Source of the DNA: Roseateles chitinivorans
Lineage (GTDB): Bacteria > Pseudomonadota > Gammaproteobacteria > Burkholderiales > Burkholderiaceae_C
DNA: 61,475 nucleotides
Direction of reading: 5' to 3'
NCBI RefSeq assembly: GCF_002761755.1
Contig: NZ_PEOG01000032.1
Span: 1-61,475 of the forward strand
In this document: piece by piece, positions 36,149 through 43,684 of the stretch
Layout of the letters: each line of letters begins with the position of its first letter
How positions within the stretch are numbered: position 1 is the stretch's first letter
Notes under the pieces: model-generated
Seen by the model: the letters and a program-made list of their open reading frames with translations, nothing else
Told to the model about the DNA's origin: nothing
The model's database searches: none
Program-made: the position numbers and the translations under genes

Positions 36149-36473
36149 GGGATCCTCCCTCGAAAGCAATGCGCAAGCGGAGGTCCGAGGCAACGGCCTC
36201 CGCAGTGTTGTGGGCGGCGAGTATAGGAAGGGGCCGTGAGGATTTCGTGAGGGTGTGGCGTGGCGGTTCACATGCGCGCAACAAGACGGCGGGAGACGGT
36301 GCATTTGCACGCCTGGGTCGAGAATCGCGGGCCCGCGGAGGCAGGCACCCCGCCTGCTCCTGCAAGGGTCATGAGTTCCCTCGGGAGGCCTCCCGCGCTG
36401 CGCGCTGCGCGCGGCGCGTCGGCGAGCCGGCCTGGCGGGTGAACAGGGGGCAGGTCGACGCGAGGGAGAGGCG
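36149..36473. other. Divergent intergenic region (lipoprotein/histidine kinase)
   Basis: Holds the Shine-Dalgarno of the lipoprotein gene at the left and GAGGGAGAG before the kinase at the right. A perfect 14-base palindrome CGGGAGGCCTCCCG lies at 36382-36395 and is followed by runs of GCGC. It could be an operator; no further copies were noticed. No gene is recognised. Confidence 0.45.
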
Positions 36474-38447
36474 ATGCCATACCGCGGGTTCGTGCAGGAG
36501 CAGGCCAGTCCGGCGCAGCGCTGGGCCGTGGCCATCCTTTGCGCGCTGGTGTTGATCTCGGTGGCGGCGGTGGCGCCCTGGGCGGCCCGGCCCTGGCCGC
36601 CGCTGGCCCACATCAGCGGCATCTATGGCGCCGCGACCGCGATGATCGACCTGGCCACCTTCTGGCTGCTGATCTCGACGCCGCGGCCGAACCGCTCTCA
36701 TGTCATCGTGGCCTCGGCCTACCTGTTCGCGAGTCTGATGGCGGTCCTGCATGTGCTGACCTTCCCCGGCGCGCTTTTCGCGGACCGCCCGGTCTTCGGC
36801 TCGCCCCACGCGGTCAGCTGGCTGTTCGTCGGCTGGCGGGCGGGCTTCGGTCTGTTCGTCGTCTGGGCCATCCTGGCGGAGACCGAATCCGTCGGTCCCG
36901 CCGGCCGCCGGCCGAGCGCCTGGCCGCTGATCGCCGCCGTGCTGGCCGCCGGCGCGTTGGCGATGAGCTCGCAGCTCAGCGACTTCGGCGCCTTGCGGTC
37001 GGACGGCCAGCGCCAGCTCCTCAGCCCGGTGAGCCGTGTCGGCGCCTACCTCAGCGTGGCCGCGGCCGTGGTGGCGGTGCTGCTGATCTGGCGCCGCCGG
37101 CTGTTCGGCCGGGCGATCTATGTGTGGCTGGCCTTCGTGCTGGTCGCCGAAGGGGCTGGGGTCTGGCTGAGCACCCACAGCGGGCAGCGCTACACGATCG
37201 CCTGGTACATGGCCCGCGCCGAAGGCCTGCTGGCGAATAGCGTGATGCTGGGCGTCGTCGCGGTGCATTTCCGCGCGGTGCAGAAGCGCCTGACCGACGC
37301 CTACCTGACGCTGCAGCATCGCACCGAGCAGCTGCAGGCGCAGGTCCAGAAGCGGGAGACGGCGGAGGCTCAACTGGCCCGGGCGCAGAAGCTGGACGCG
37401 GTGGGGCGCCTGGGCGCCAGCCTGGCGCATGACCTCAACAACATCCTGCAGGTGCTCACCGGCCGACTGGCGATCATCCGGCGACGCGCGGGCGAGTCGG
37501 TCGAGCCGGACATCCAGGTGATGCGCCGCAGCGTCAAGAAGGCCGAGGCCCTGACCCGGCAACTGACGCTGCTCTCGGGCCGGCGGCGCAACCAGCCGCG
37601 TCCGCTCGAGGTGGGGCCGGTGCTGGGCGAGATGGAGGATGCGCTGCGTTCCCTCGTCGGCGCGCACTGCCTGCTGCATATCAGCGCGGAGGACGGTCTC
37701 CCGCGGGTCGCGCTGGACCCGCTCGAGCTGGAGATCGCGGTGACCAACCTGGCGACGAATGCCTGCGACGCGATGAACCTGGGCGGCCGGTTGGACATCC
37801 GCGCCCGGCACGCGTCGACGCCGGAACACCCGCAGGCGGTCGCGATCGAGGTGACCGATGAAGGCGAGGGCATCAAGCCGGAGATCCTGGACAAGGTCTT
37901 CGAACCCTTCTTCACGACCAAGGTCCGCGGGCATGGCACGGGCCTGGGGCTGGCGCAGGTGCAGGCCTTCGTGAGCGGCAGCGGCGGGACGGTGCAGGTG
38001 CGCAGCGATGTCGGGCGCGGCACCACGGTGACCATGGTCTTCCCCGCGACGACCGCGGCGGCGGACCGGCAGGACGCCACCGGCGCGGAACGACCGCCGC
38101 TGGAGGGGAAGGTCGTGCTGATCGTGGAGGACAACGCCGACGTGCGGGACGCCTCCAGTCAACTGCTCCTGGCCGAAGGGCTGGCGGTGCGGGTGGTGGA
38201 GGACGCGCATCAGGCGCTGGCCCTGCTGGACGCCGGCTTCGCCGCGGACTGCGTCGTCTCGGACATCGTGATGCCGGGGTCCATGGACGGCGTGGCGCTG
38301 GTGCGGATGCTGAAGGCGCGCTTCCCCGCGATCCGGACGGTGCTGGTGACCGGCTACAGCGACATCGCCGAGCGGGCGCGGGAGGAGGGCTTCACCGTGC
38401 TTCGCAAGCCCTACGACCTCGCCTCGCTGATGGAGGCCTTGTCGTAG
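36474..38447 (+). CDS. Membrane-bound hybrid sensor histidine kinase
   Basis: A 657-residue hybrid kinase. Residues 1-255 hold about seven or eight membrane helices, resembling a MASE4-type integral sensor region (inference from layout). A coiled coil (TEQLQAQVQKRETAEAQLARAQKL) leads to the H box SLAHDLNNILQVL (about 318-330). Then come the N box LATNACDAMN, G1 VTDEGEGI, F box EPFFTTK and G2 GHGTGLGLAQV. A receiver domain (about 545-657) has acidic VEDNAD, phosphoacceptor DIVMPG and FTVLRKPY. No cognate regulator gene lies nearby. Confidence 0.92.
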   Translation: MPYRGFVQEQASPAQRWAVAILCALVLISVAAVAPWAARPWPPLAHISGIYGAATAMIDLATFWLLISTPRPNRSHVIVASAYLFASLMAVLHVLTFPGALFADRPVFGSPHAVSWLFVGWRAGFGLFVVWAILAETESVGPAGRRPSAWPLIAAVLAAGALAMSSQLSDFGALRSDGQRQLLSPVSRVGAYLSVAAAVVAVLLIWRRRLFGRAIYVWLAFVLVAEGAGVWLSTHSGQRYTIAWYMARAEGLLANSVMLGVVAVHFRAVQKRLTDAYLTLQHRTEQLQAQVQKRETAEAQLARAQKLDAVGRLGASLAHDLNNILQVLTGRLAIIRRRAGESVEPDIQVMRRSVKKAEALTRQLTLLSGRRRNQPRPLEVGPVLGEMEDALRSLVGAHCLLHISAEDGLPRVALDPLELEIAVTNLATNACDAMNLGGRLDIRARHASTPEHPQAVAIEVTDEGEGIKPEILDKVFEPFFTTKVRGHGTGLGLAQVQAFVSGSGGTVQVRSDVGRGTTVTMVFPATTAAADRQDATGAERPPLEGKVVLIVEDNADVRDASSQLLLAEGLAVRVVEDAHQALALLDAGFAADCVVSDIVMPGSMDGVALVRMLKARFPAIRTVLVTGYSDIAERAREEGFTVLRKPYDLASLMEALS

Positions 38448-38552
38448 GCCGTTGGCGGCGATGTCTCGCGAGGCATCGGGCACTGGCCTTGCTCTGCAGA
38501 AGGGGCGGCGTCTGACGGCGCCCGACGCCTCGACTCCAACCCATCGACCACC

Positions 38553-39368
38553 ATGCAAGACAGACATCCCAGCCACGGCCGCGGCCTGCTCGTCCCCATC
38601 GGGGGCAACGAAGACAAGACGGACCAGCGCCGGGTGCTCAAGGCTGCGGTGCGGGCGATGGTCCCGCCCCCCGGCGACGAGCCGCCGCGCGTCGTGGTGT
38701 TGACCGCCGCGAGTGGTGAGCCGGAGCGTCAATGGCGCAGCTACTGCCCGGCCTTCGAGGCGCTGGGACTGCGGGTCGACTGGCTGGACCTGCGGTCGCA
38801 CGGCGATGCGCAGGACGAGCACGCGACTGCGGTCCTGGCCAGTGCCCAGCTGCTGTTCATCACCGGCGGCGACCAGATGCGTCTGATGCGTGTCCTCGAC
38901 GGCAGCGCCTGCCATCGCGCGATCCTGGACCGGCATCGGCACCACGGCCTGGCCATCGCCGGGACCAGCGCCGGCGCGTCGGTGATGGGCGCCCGCATGC
39001 CGGGCGGGACCGACGAGGAGCATGAGGAGCCCCATGCGCTGTTCGGCCCCGCGCCGCCAGCGCCGCACGGCCTGGCCCTGCTGGAGGGCGCGGTGATCGA
39101 CCAGCACTTCACCCAGCGCCACCGGTTGGCTCGACTGCTCGACCTGGTCAGCCATGGCGACGGCGCCTGGGGCCTCGGGATCGACGAGGACACCGCGGCG
39201 GTGATCTCGCCGGACGGCGGACTCAGCGTCGTCGGACGAGGCGCGGTCACGCTCATCGACTGTCGCCGCGCCCGCCGCAGCGGCGAGGGCGGGGCCCATG
39301 TCAGCCTGGATGGCGTGGCGTTCCAGCGCGCGGTCTCGGGCGTCTCCCTCCGATGGAGAACGGGATGA
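38553..39368 (+). CDS. Cyanophycinase-type serine peptidase (S51), cytosolic
   Basis: A 271-residue S51 family peptidase. The nucleophile elbow is IAGTSAGASVMG (Ser139), GGDQ is at 105-108, and IDQHFTQRHRLARL (His184) matches the cyanophycinase block. GLLVPIGGNEDK at the N-terminus is also typical. There is no signal peptide, so it acts in the cytosol. True cyanophycinases cleave multi-L-arginyl-poly-aspartate to beta-Asp-Arg dipeptides. No cyanophycin synthetase is in view, so the substrate is inferred. It overlaps the next gene by four bases. Confidence 0.82.
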   Translation: MQDRHPSHGRGLLVPIGGNEDKTDQRRVLKAAVRAMVPPPGDEPPRVVVLTAASGEPERQWRSYCPAFEALGLRVDWLDLRSHGDAQDEHATAVLASAQLLFITGGDQMRLMRVLDGSACHRAILDRHRHHGLAIAGTSAGASVMGARMPGGTDEEHEEPHALFGPAPPAPHGLALLEGAVIDQHFTQRHRLARLLDLVSHGDGAWGLGIDEDTAAVISPDGGLSVVGRGAVTLIDCRRARRSGEGGAHVSLDGVAFQRAVSGVSLRWRTG

Positions 39369-40396
39369 GCGCCGACCGCACGAATGCCGCGCCTGAAGGT
39401 CCGCCCTTCGGCGACGCGGCGTCGGCGCCCTGGCGGGTCCCGTCCGCCGAGTTCGGCCCCGCCCGCATGGAATGGCCCGGGGGGAGCGTCGAGGTCGCGC
39501 GGATCCGGCTTCGCGACGCCGCTCTGGCTTGGCCGGCCGATGGCGGCCTGCCGAGCGGCACCGCCGCCGAGGTCGAGGTGTCGACCTTGAGCCTCGACGC
39601 CCACCTGCCATTGCCCGAGGCGCCGGCCGAAGTGCAGCATGCCGTGCCGTCGTCGGGCGGCGCCGACGGCTGGCGCCTGGAGCCCCTCGAGCGCCTGGAC
39701 GGTGCGGTGCATGCGGTGATCACCGACGCCGCCTTGCTGTTCGACGCCCGGGTGACGGTGCCCGTCTCCGCCGGCGAGGTCAACTTCAACCAGGCCAGCG
39801 TCGAGCACATCGGCCCGGACTCCCGCATGGGCATCAGCCGGATGGGCTTGTATGTCGATGCGCCCGGCGGGCGGACGTATCTGCTGCAATTCGCGACGCC
39901 GCCCCATGCCGGCGTCCGCTACGAGCAACGCAGCGCCCTGTTGGGCCACTGGACCACCGACCGCGGCCAGGTCTCGCTGCGACCCTTCCTGGAGTCGATG
40001 CTGGCGCAGATGGCGCGGACGGGGCCGAGAGCCGCCGGTGGATTCACCGCCCAGGCGCGCACCCTGTTCGCCCGCACTGCGATGCGCGGCGAACTGCGCC
40101 CGGGCGACGGCGTGATCGACCTCGGTCCGCTGCAGGCTCGGCTGGTCGGACGCGCCGACGGGCGCAACACCGCGCTGCTCGACAGCGCCGCGGTGGGGCG
40201 GGGCCTGAGTGTGTCGATCGACGACGTCGCCCTGGCGGACTTGCGGCTCCGGCTGGGAGGACGCGAGCTCAGCGCCGGCAGCGCGAGCGCCCGGCTGCGG
40301 CTGCGGGTCCATGTCCTCGATGACGGCCTCGCCATTGCGCTGTCGCTCGGTACGCTGATCCTGCGCGATGTCCGCCTGCTGCCCGCGCCGGCCTGA
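39365..40396 (+). CDS. Uncharacterised protein coupled to cyanophycinase
   Basis: A 343-residue protein I do not recognise. There is no signal peptide or membrane span. It is rich in alternating hydrophobic strands with recurring phrases such as ARIRLRDAALAWP, LSLDAHLPLP, VTVPVSAGEVNFNQASVEHI, LSVSIDDVALADLRLRLGG and LILRDVRLL. These suggest a repetitive beta structure, perhaps a lipid- or surface-binding barrel or AsmA-like sheet. It starts at an ATG overlapping the peptidase stop (ATGA) with GGAG upstream, so the two are translationally coupled. It converges on the patatin gene. Confidence 0.75.
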   Translation: MSADRTNAAPEGPPFGDAASAPWRVPSAEFGPARMEWPGGSVEVARIRLRDAALAWPADGGLPSGTAAEVEVSTLSLDAHLPLPEAPAEVQHAVPSSGGADGWRLEPLERLDGAVHAVITDAALLFDARVTVPVSAGEVNFNQASVEHIGPDSRMGISRMGLYVDAPGGRTYLLQFATPPHAGVRYEQRSALLGHWTTDRGQVSLRPFLESMLAQMARTGPRAAGGFTAQARTLFARTAMRGELRPGDGVIDLGPLQARLVGRADGRNTALLDSAAVGRGLSVSIDDVALADLRLRLGGRELSAGSASARLRLRVHVLDDGLAIALSLGTLILRDVRLLPAPA

Positions 40397-40453
40397 CCCC
40401 GGCCAATCGCGAGGGGGCTTGGACCACCGACTGCGACGCGGTCGTCCTGACGC

Positions 40454-41626
40454 TCAAGCCGGAGAGGGCCGGTTGCGGTAGATCGCCAGGCCGTCCGCCG
40501 CCTCCGAATGCCGGCCCGCGCTGCGATGGTCGAGCAGTTGCGTCATGTCGGCGTGCCCGCAACGCCATCGCTCGCGCAAGGACCGCTCCGAGAAGTCGAG
40601 CGTCTTTGCGCCCGTGGCTTGCAACGGCGCCTGATAGGACGCCAGCAGCAGGTCGACCGGGCCCTGGCTGTCGGCCGCCGGCCCACCGGCGAGCGCGGCG
40701 TGGCGCAGATGGCGTTCTCGCCGCAGCGCCGCGAGCGTGCGCTCCGTCTGGGCGGCGAAGGCCAGGTCCTGAGCGCGGTGCAGGCTGTCGTCGAGCGACC
40801 GAGTCGGCGGACCGCGCAGGCAGAACGGATCGACGGCGATGACGGTGCGGCGCCCGGACGCCTCGAACAGCGCGTGGTCCAGCGGTACGTTGGCCACCAG
40901 CCCGGCGTCCACGATCTGGCGCCCGCCGATGCGCATCGGCGGAAATGCCGGCGGCAGGCTGGTCGCGGCGACGAGGTGCTCCGGGCTGATGCCGCCCGCG
41001 CGGCTGTCGAAGCGGACCGGCTCGCCGGTCTCCACGTCGACGGCGTGCACCAGCAGACGCGGTCCCTCCCGGTTCAGCAGATCGAAATTGATGAAGCGCT
41101 GCAGCGTCTCGATCAGCGGTCGGGGATCGAAGAGGCCGTTGTCCGGCGGCATGAAGGGCAGCAACGAGAACAGCCCGGGCCATCGCGGCCGGAAGAAGCC
41201 GGGTCGCCCCGTGAGCAGGCTGCCGAGCGCATGCAGGGCGTTGCTCGTCGTCCTGAAGGCCGTCGGGCCGAAGGTCGGCAGCCGCGCGGCGGACAAGGCC
41301 TGTCCGTCGAACGCGATCGGCAGCATCGGAATATCGCCGGAGCTGGCGGCCTCCCAGTAGCCTCTCAGGCGGGCCAGGCGGTCTTCCGGGCGATTCCCGG
41401 CCACGATGGCGCCCACGGTGGCGCCCACCGACACGCCGTACAGCACGTCCGGCTCGATGCCACCCTCGATCAATGCTTCCATCGCGCCGCCGGCATAGGC
41501 GCCCAGGGCGCTGCCGCCGCCCAGGCAGACGTAAGTCGCGGCGGGGCGCGCCGGCGTGCCGGCGACCTCGACCGACGAGGCGGCGTCCGCCGATGGGAAC
41601 GCCAACGGCGGTTCAACGGGTCCCAT
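40454..41626 (-). CDS. Patatin-like phospholipase
   Basis: A 390-residue lipid acyl hydrolase. The oxyanion loop is CLGGGSALGAYAGG (34-47), the nucleophile elbow GVSVGA (Ser66) and the dyad aspartate VDAGLVANVP (Asp240). PLIETLQRFINFDLLNREG and LVAATSLPPAFPPMRIGGR are typical. No signal peptide, so it acts in the cytosol or at the inner membrane. Regulators of poly-hydroxyalkanoate granules carry similar domains, but nothing here ties it to granules. It overlaps the small gene upstream by 14 bases. Confidence 0.9.
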   Translation of the reverse strand: MGPVEPPLAFPSADAASSVEVAGTPARPAATYVCLGGGSALGAYAGGAMEALIEGGIEPDVLYGVSVGATVGAIVAGNRPEDRLARLRGYWEAASSGDIPMLPIAFDGQALSAARLPTFGPTAFRTTSNALHALGSLLTGRPGFFRPRWPGLFSLLPFMPPDNGLFDPRPLIETLQRFINFDLLNREGPRLLVHAVDVETGEPVRFDSRAGGISPEHLVAATSLPPAFPPMRIGGRQIVDAGLVANVPLDHALFEASGRRTVIAVDPFCLRGPPTRSLDDSLHRAQDLAFAAQTERTLAALRRERHLRHAALAGGPAADSQGPVDLLLASYQAPLQATGAKTLDFSERSLRERWRCGHADMTQLLDHRSAGRHSEAADGLAIYRNRPSPA

Positions 41627-41831
41627 CGCGGCGCCGGTGTTGCCACAGCCAGTACGTCACCCCGGCCTTCGCCGCGACGGTCACCGCCTTGCGGACCGCG
41701 TCGGTGGGGTTGTGCCGCAACTCGGCGCGGCCGCCCCTCTGGACGATGGCGTCGTGCGGATGCTCGGTCGCCGGCGTCGGCTTATGGACCTGGCGGTCTC
41801 GGTAGGGGCGGTGGTACGCCGTCGCGAGCAT
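41613..41831 (-). CDS. Small uncharacterised protein upstream of patatin
   Basis: A 72-residue basic, histidine-rich protein (MLATAYHRPYRDRQVHKPTP at the start; KAVTVAAKAGVTYWLWQHRR at the end). A good Shine-Dalgarno AGGAG lies about eight bases before the ATG, and its 3' end overlaps the patatin start by 14 bases, which supports a real coupled gene. A short hydrophobic stretch near residues 48-66 could touch the membrane. No family recognised. Confidence 0.6.
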   Translation of the reverse strand: MLATAYHRPYRDRQVHKPTPATEHPHDAIVQRGGRAELRHNPTDAVRKAVTVAAKAGVTYWLWQHRRRDGTR

Positions 41832-41942
41832 GGGCTTCTCCTGGAGGCAGGGCCGTGGATGGGGAACAAGGACCTGGTGGCAACGTCCATTCCAGAGCAG
41901 CGATGAGGGGATTGCGGCGAAGCGCGTAGCATCGCGGGCTCC

Positions 41943-42182
41943 ATGAAACGCACCCTCTTCGGCCTCGCGCTCTCGGCGCTTGTCACGCTCTTCTTCCTCT
42001 GGCTGATCACGCGCGGCTTCAGCCAGTTGATGGCCTTGCTGAGCGGATTGCGGCAGCCCGGCCAGGGCGGCGGCGCTGTCCCGCTGCTGGTCGTCGGTCT
42101 GGCGGTCTTCGTGCCGCTGCTGATCTACCGCATCCGCAAGGCGCGCAGGTCGCACGCGGCCAAGCGCAACGCCGACCGCTGA
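41943..42182 (+). CDS. Small two-span membrane protein
   Basis: A 79-residue protein with two hydrophobic helices (about residues 5-24, FGLALSALVTLFFLWLITRG, and 44-62, AVPLLVVGLAVFVPLLIY) and a strongly basic C-terminus (RIRKARRSHAAKRN). No family recognised. TAGCAT ends ten bases before the ATG, so the message may have little leader. Divergent from the 72-residue gene. Confidence 0.65.
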   Translation: MKRTLFGLALSALVTLFFLWLITRGFSQLMALLSGLRQPGQGGGAVPLLVVGLAVFVPLLIYRIRKARRSHAAKRNADR

Positions 42183-42367
42183 CCCGGCGGAAGCCCCCGC
42201 GAGAACGACCCGCCGCGTGATCCCAAACCCTTGCCGCCCTTGAGGATTTTTCGCGGCGGCGGCCCTGTGTCCGAGGGGGCGACGCGTCGAGGGCATAGGC
42301 CCGCGTCCCCCCAGGTTGAATGCCCGGCCTGCTTCCCATCCGGCGAGCGATGTGGAAGATGGGCGGC

Positions 42368-43675
42368 ATGGATGCCTTCCGTCTGATCACGCTCCGGCTG
42401 CGCGTGCTGTTCGCCTTGGCGGCGCTGCTCGGCGCCGGTACCGCCGCGGCCCAGACCGCCATCGTCATCGGTGGCGCGCTGCGCATGGACAACGACGCCG
42501 TCTGGCAGCGCATCGTCGACGAGGCCGGCGGTCCCGGCCAGGCGCGCTTTGCCGTGCTCGCCACGGCCGCGGCGAATCCGGAACTGTCCGCCCGACTGAT
42601 CATCGACGTGCTCAAGCGCCACGGCGCGCAGGCCGAGCACATCCCGGTCGCTCCACGGCTCGAGGGCATCGACCTTCAGCGCAACCTCAACGACCCGGCG
42701 CTGATCGGCAAGATCCGCGCGTCCAATGCCGTCTTCTTTTCCGGCGGCGCGCAGGGCTTCATCGTCGACACCTTGCAGCCCGGCGGCCGCCGCACCGAGA
42801 TGCTCGACGCCATCTGGGACGTCTACCGCCGCGGCGGCGTCGTGGCGGGCACCAGCGCGGGCGCGGCGATCATGAGCCGGGTGATGTTCCGCGACGCGCT
42901 CAACGTGATGGAGGTGATGCGCGGCACGCTGCGGGAGGGCCATGAGATCGACCGCGGCCTGGGCTTCGTCGGCGACGAGCTCTTCGTCGACCAGCACTTC
43001 CTCAAGCGCGGCCGCATCGGCCGCATGCTGCCGCTGATGCTGGCCAAGGGCTACCGCTTCGGCCTGGGCGTGGAGGAGAACAGTGCCGCCGTCGTGCGCG
43101 GCGATCGCATCGATGTCATCGGAGGACGCGGTGCGCTGCTGGTGGACCTGCGCGACGCGCGCAGCGATCCGGCGCTGGGCATGTTCAACCTCCGCGGCGC
43201 GCGGCTCAGCTATCTCGACAACGGCGATCGCCACGACCTGCGCAGTGGGGTCACCCGTCCGGCGGCCCGCAAGATCGCCGCTGGCGCGCCGGTGCCGATC
43301 CGCGCCTCGGCGCGGGGGCAGTCGATGCCGTCGCGCGGGCCGGTCGACACCTTCCAGCCGGACATCCTCGGCGACAACCGCATCGTGCAGGCGATGAGCG
43401 AGCTGCTGCAGTCGCCCGCCACCGAGGTGCGCGCGATGGCGGCGCGCATCCGGCCCGATGCCACCGAGCCACGCGACCGCACCGGCTTCGTCTTCCGGCT
43501 CTATCGCGGCGCGGACACGCAGGGCTGGATCGATGTCGACGGCAACGCGCACGACGTCACGCTGCTCGACGTCCGCCTGGACATCCGTCCGGTGCGGCTG
43601 CCCGATCCCAACGCGACCGCGCCGGCGTCGACCGTGCCCGGCGCGATGCTGGTGGCACCCGCGGGCCTGCGCTAG
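42368..43675 (+). CDS. Exported cyanophycinase-type peptidase
   Basis: A 435-residue S51 peptidase with a signal peptide (VLFALAALLGAGTAAAQ, cleavage near residue 28), so it is exported. The nucleophile elbow is VAGTSAGAAIMS (Ser163), the glutamine loop FSGGAQGFI and the basic block VDQHFLKRGRIGRML. It resembles extracellular cyanophycinases that let bacteria use cyanophycin released by others. The C-terminal 140 residues (after GMFNLRGARLSYL) form an added domain. The start at 42368 gives a compact signal peptide; an upstream ATG at 42320 is possible. Confidence 0.85.
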   Translation: MDAFRLITLRLRVLFALAALLGAGTAAAQTAIVIGGALRMDNDAVWQRIVDEAGGPGQARFAVLATAAANPELSARLIIDVLKRHGAQAEHIPVAPRLEGIDLQRNLNDPALIGKIRASNAVFFSGGAQGFIVDTLQPGGRRTEMLDAIWDVYRRGGVVAGTSAGAAIMSRVMFRDALNVMEVMRGTLREGHEIDRGLGFVGDELFVDQHFLKRGRIGRMLPLMLAKGYRFGLGVEENSAAVVRGDRIDVIGGRGALLVDLRDARSDPALGMFNLRGARLSYLDNGDRHDLRSGVTRPAARKIAAGAPVPIRASARGQSMPSRGPVDTFQPDILGDNRIVQAMSELLQSPATEVRAMAARIRPDATEPRDRTGFVFRLYRGADTQGWIDVDGNAHDVTLLDVRLDIRPVRLPDPNATAPASTVPGAMLVAPAGLR

Positions 43676-43684
43676 CGCGTCCCG

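Noticed and set aside
36369..39611. A 1080-codon open frame on the minus strand
   Set aside because: It lies antisense to the histidine kinase and cyanophycinase genes, has an Arg/His/Gln-rich composition and no recognisable domain. It is a high-GC shadow, as are other long antisense frames here (for example 4937-7354, 17816-19945, 27060-29744).
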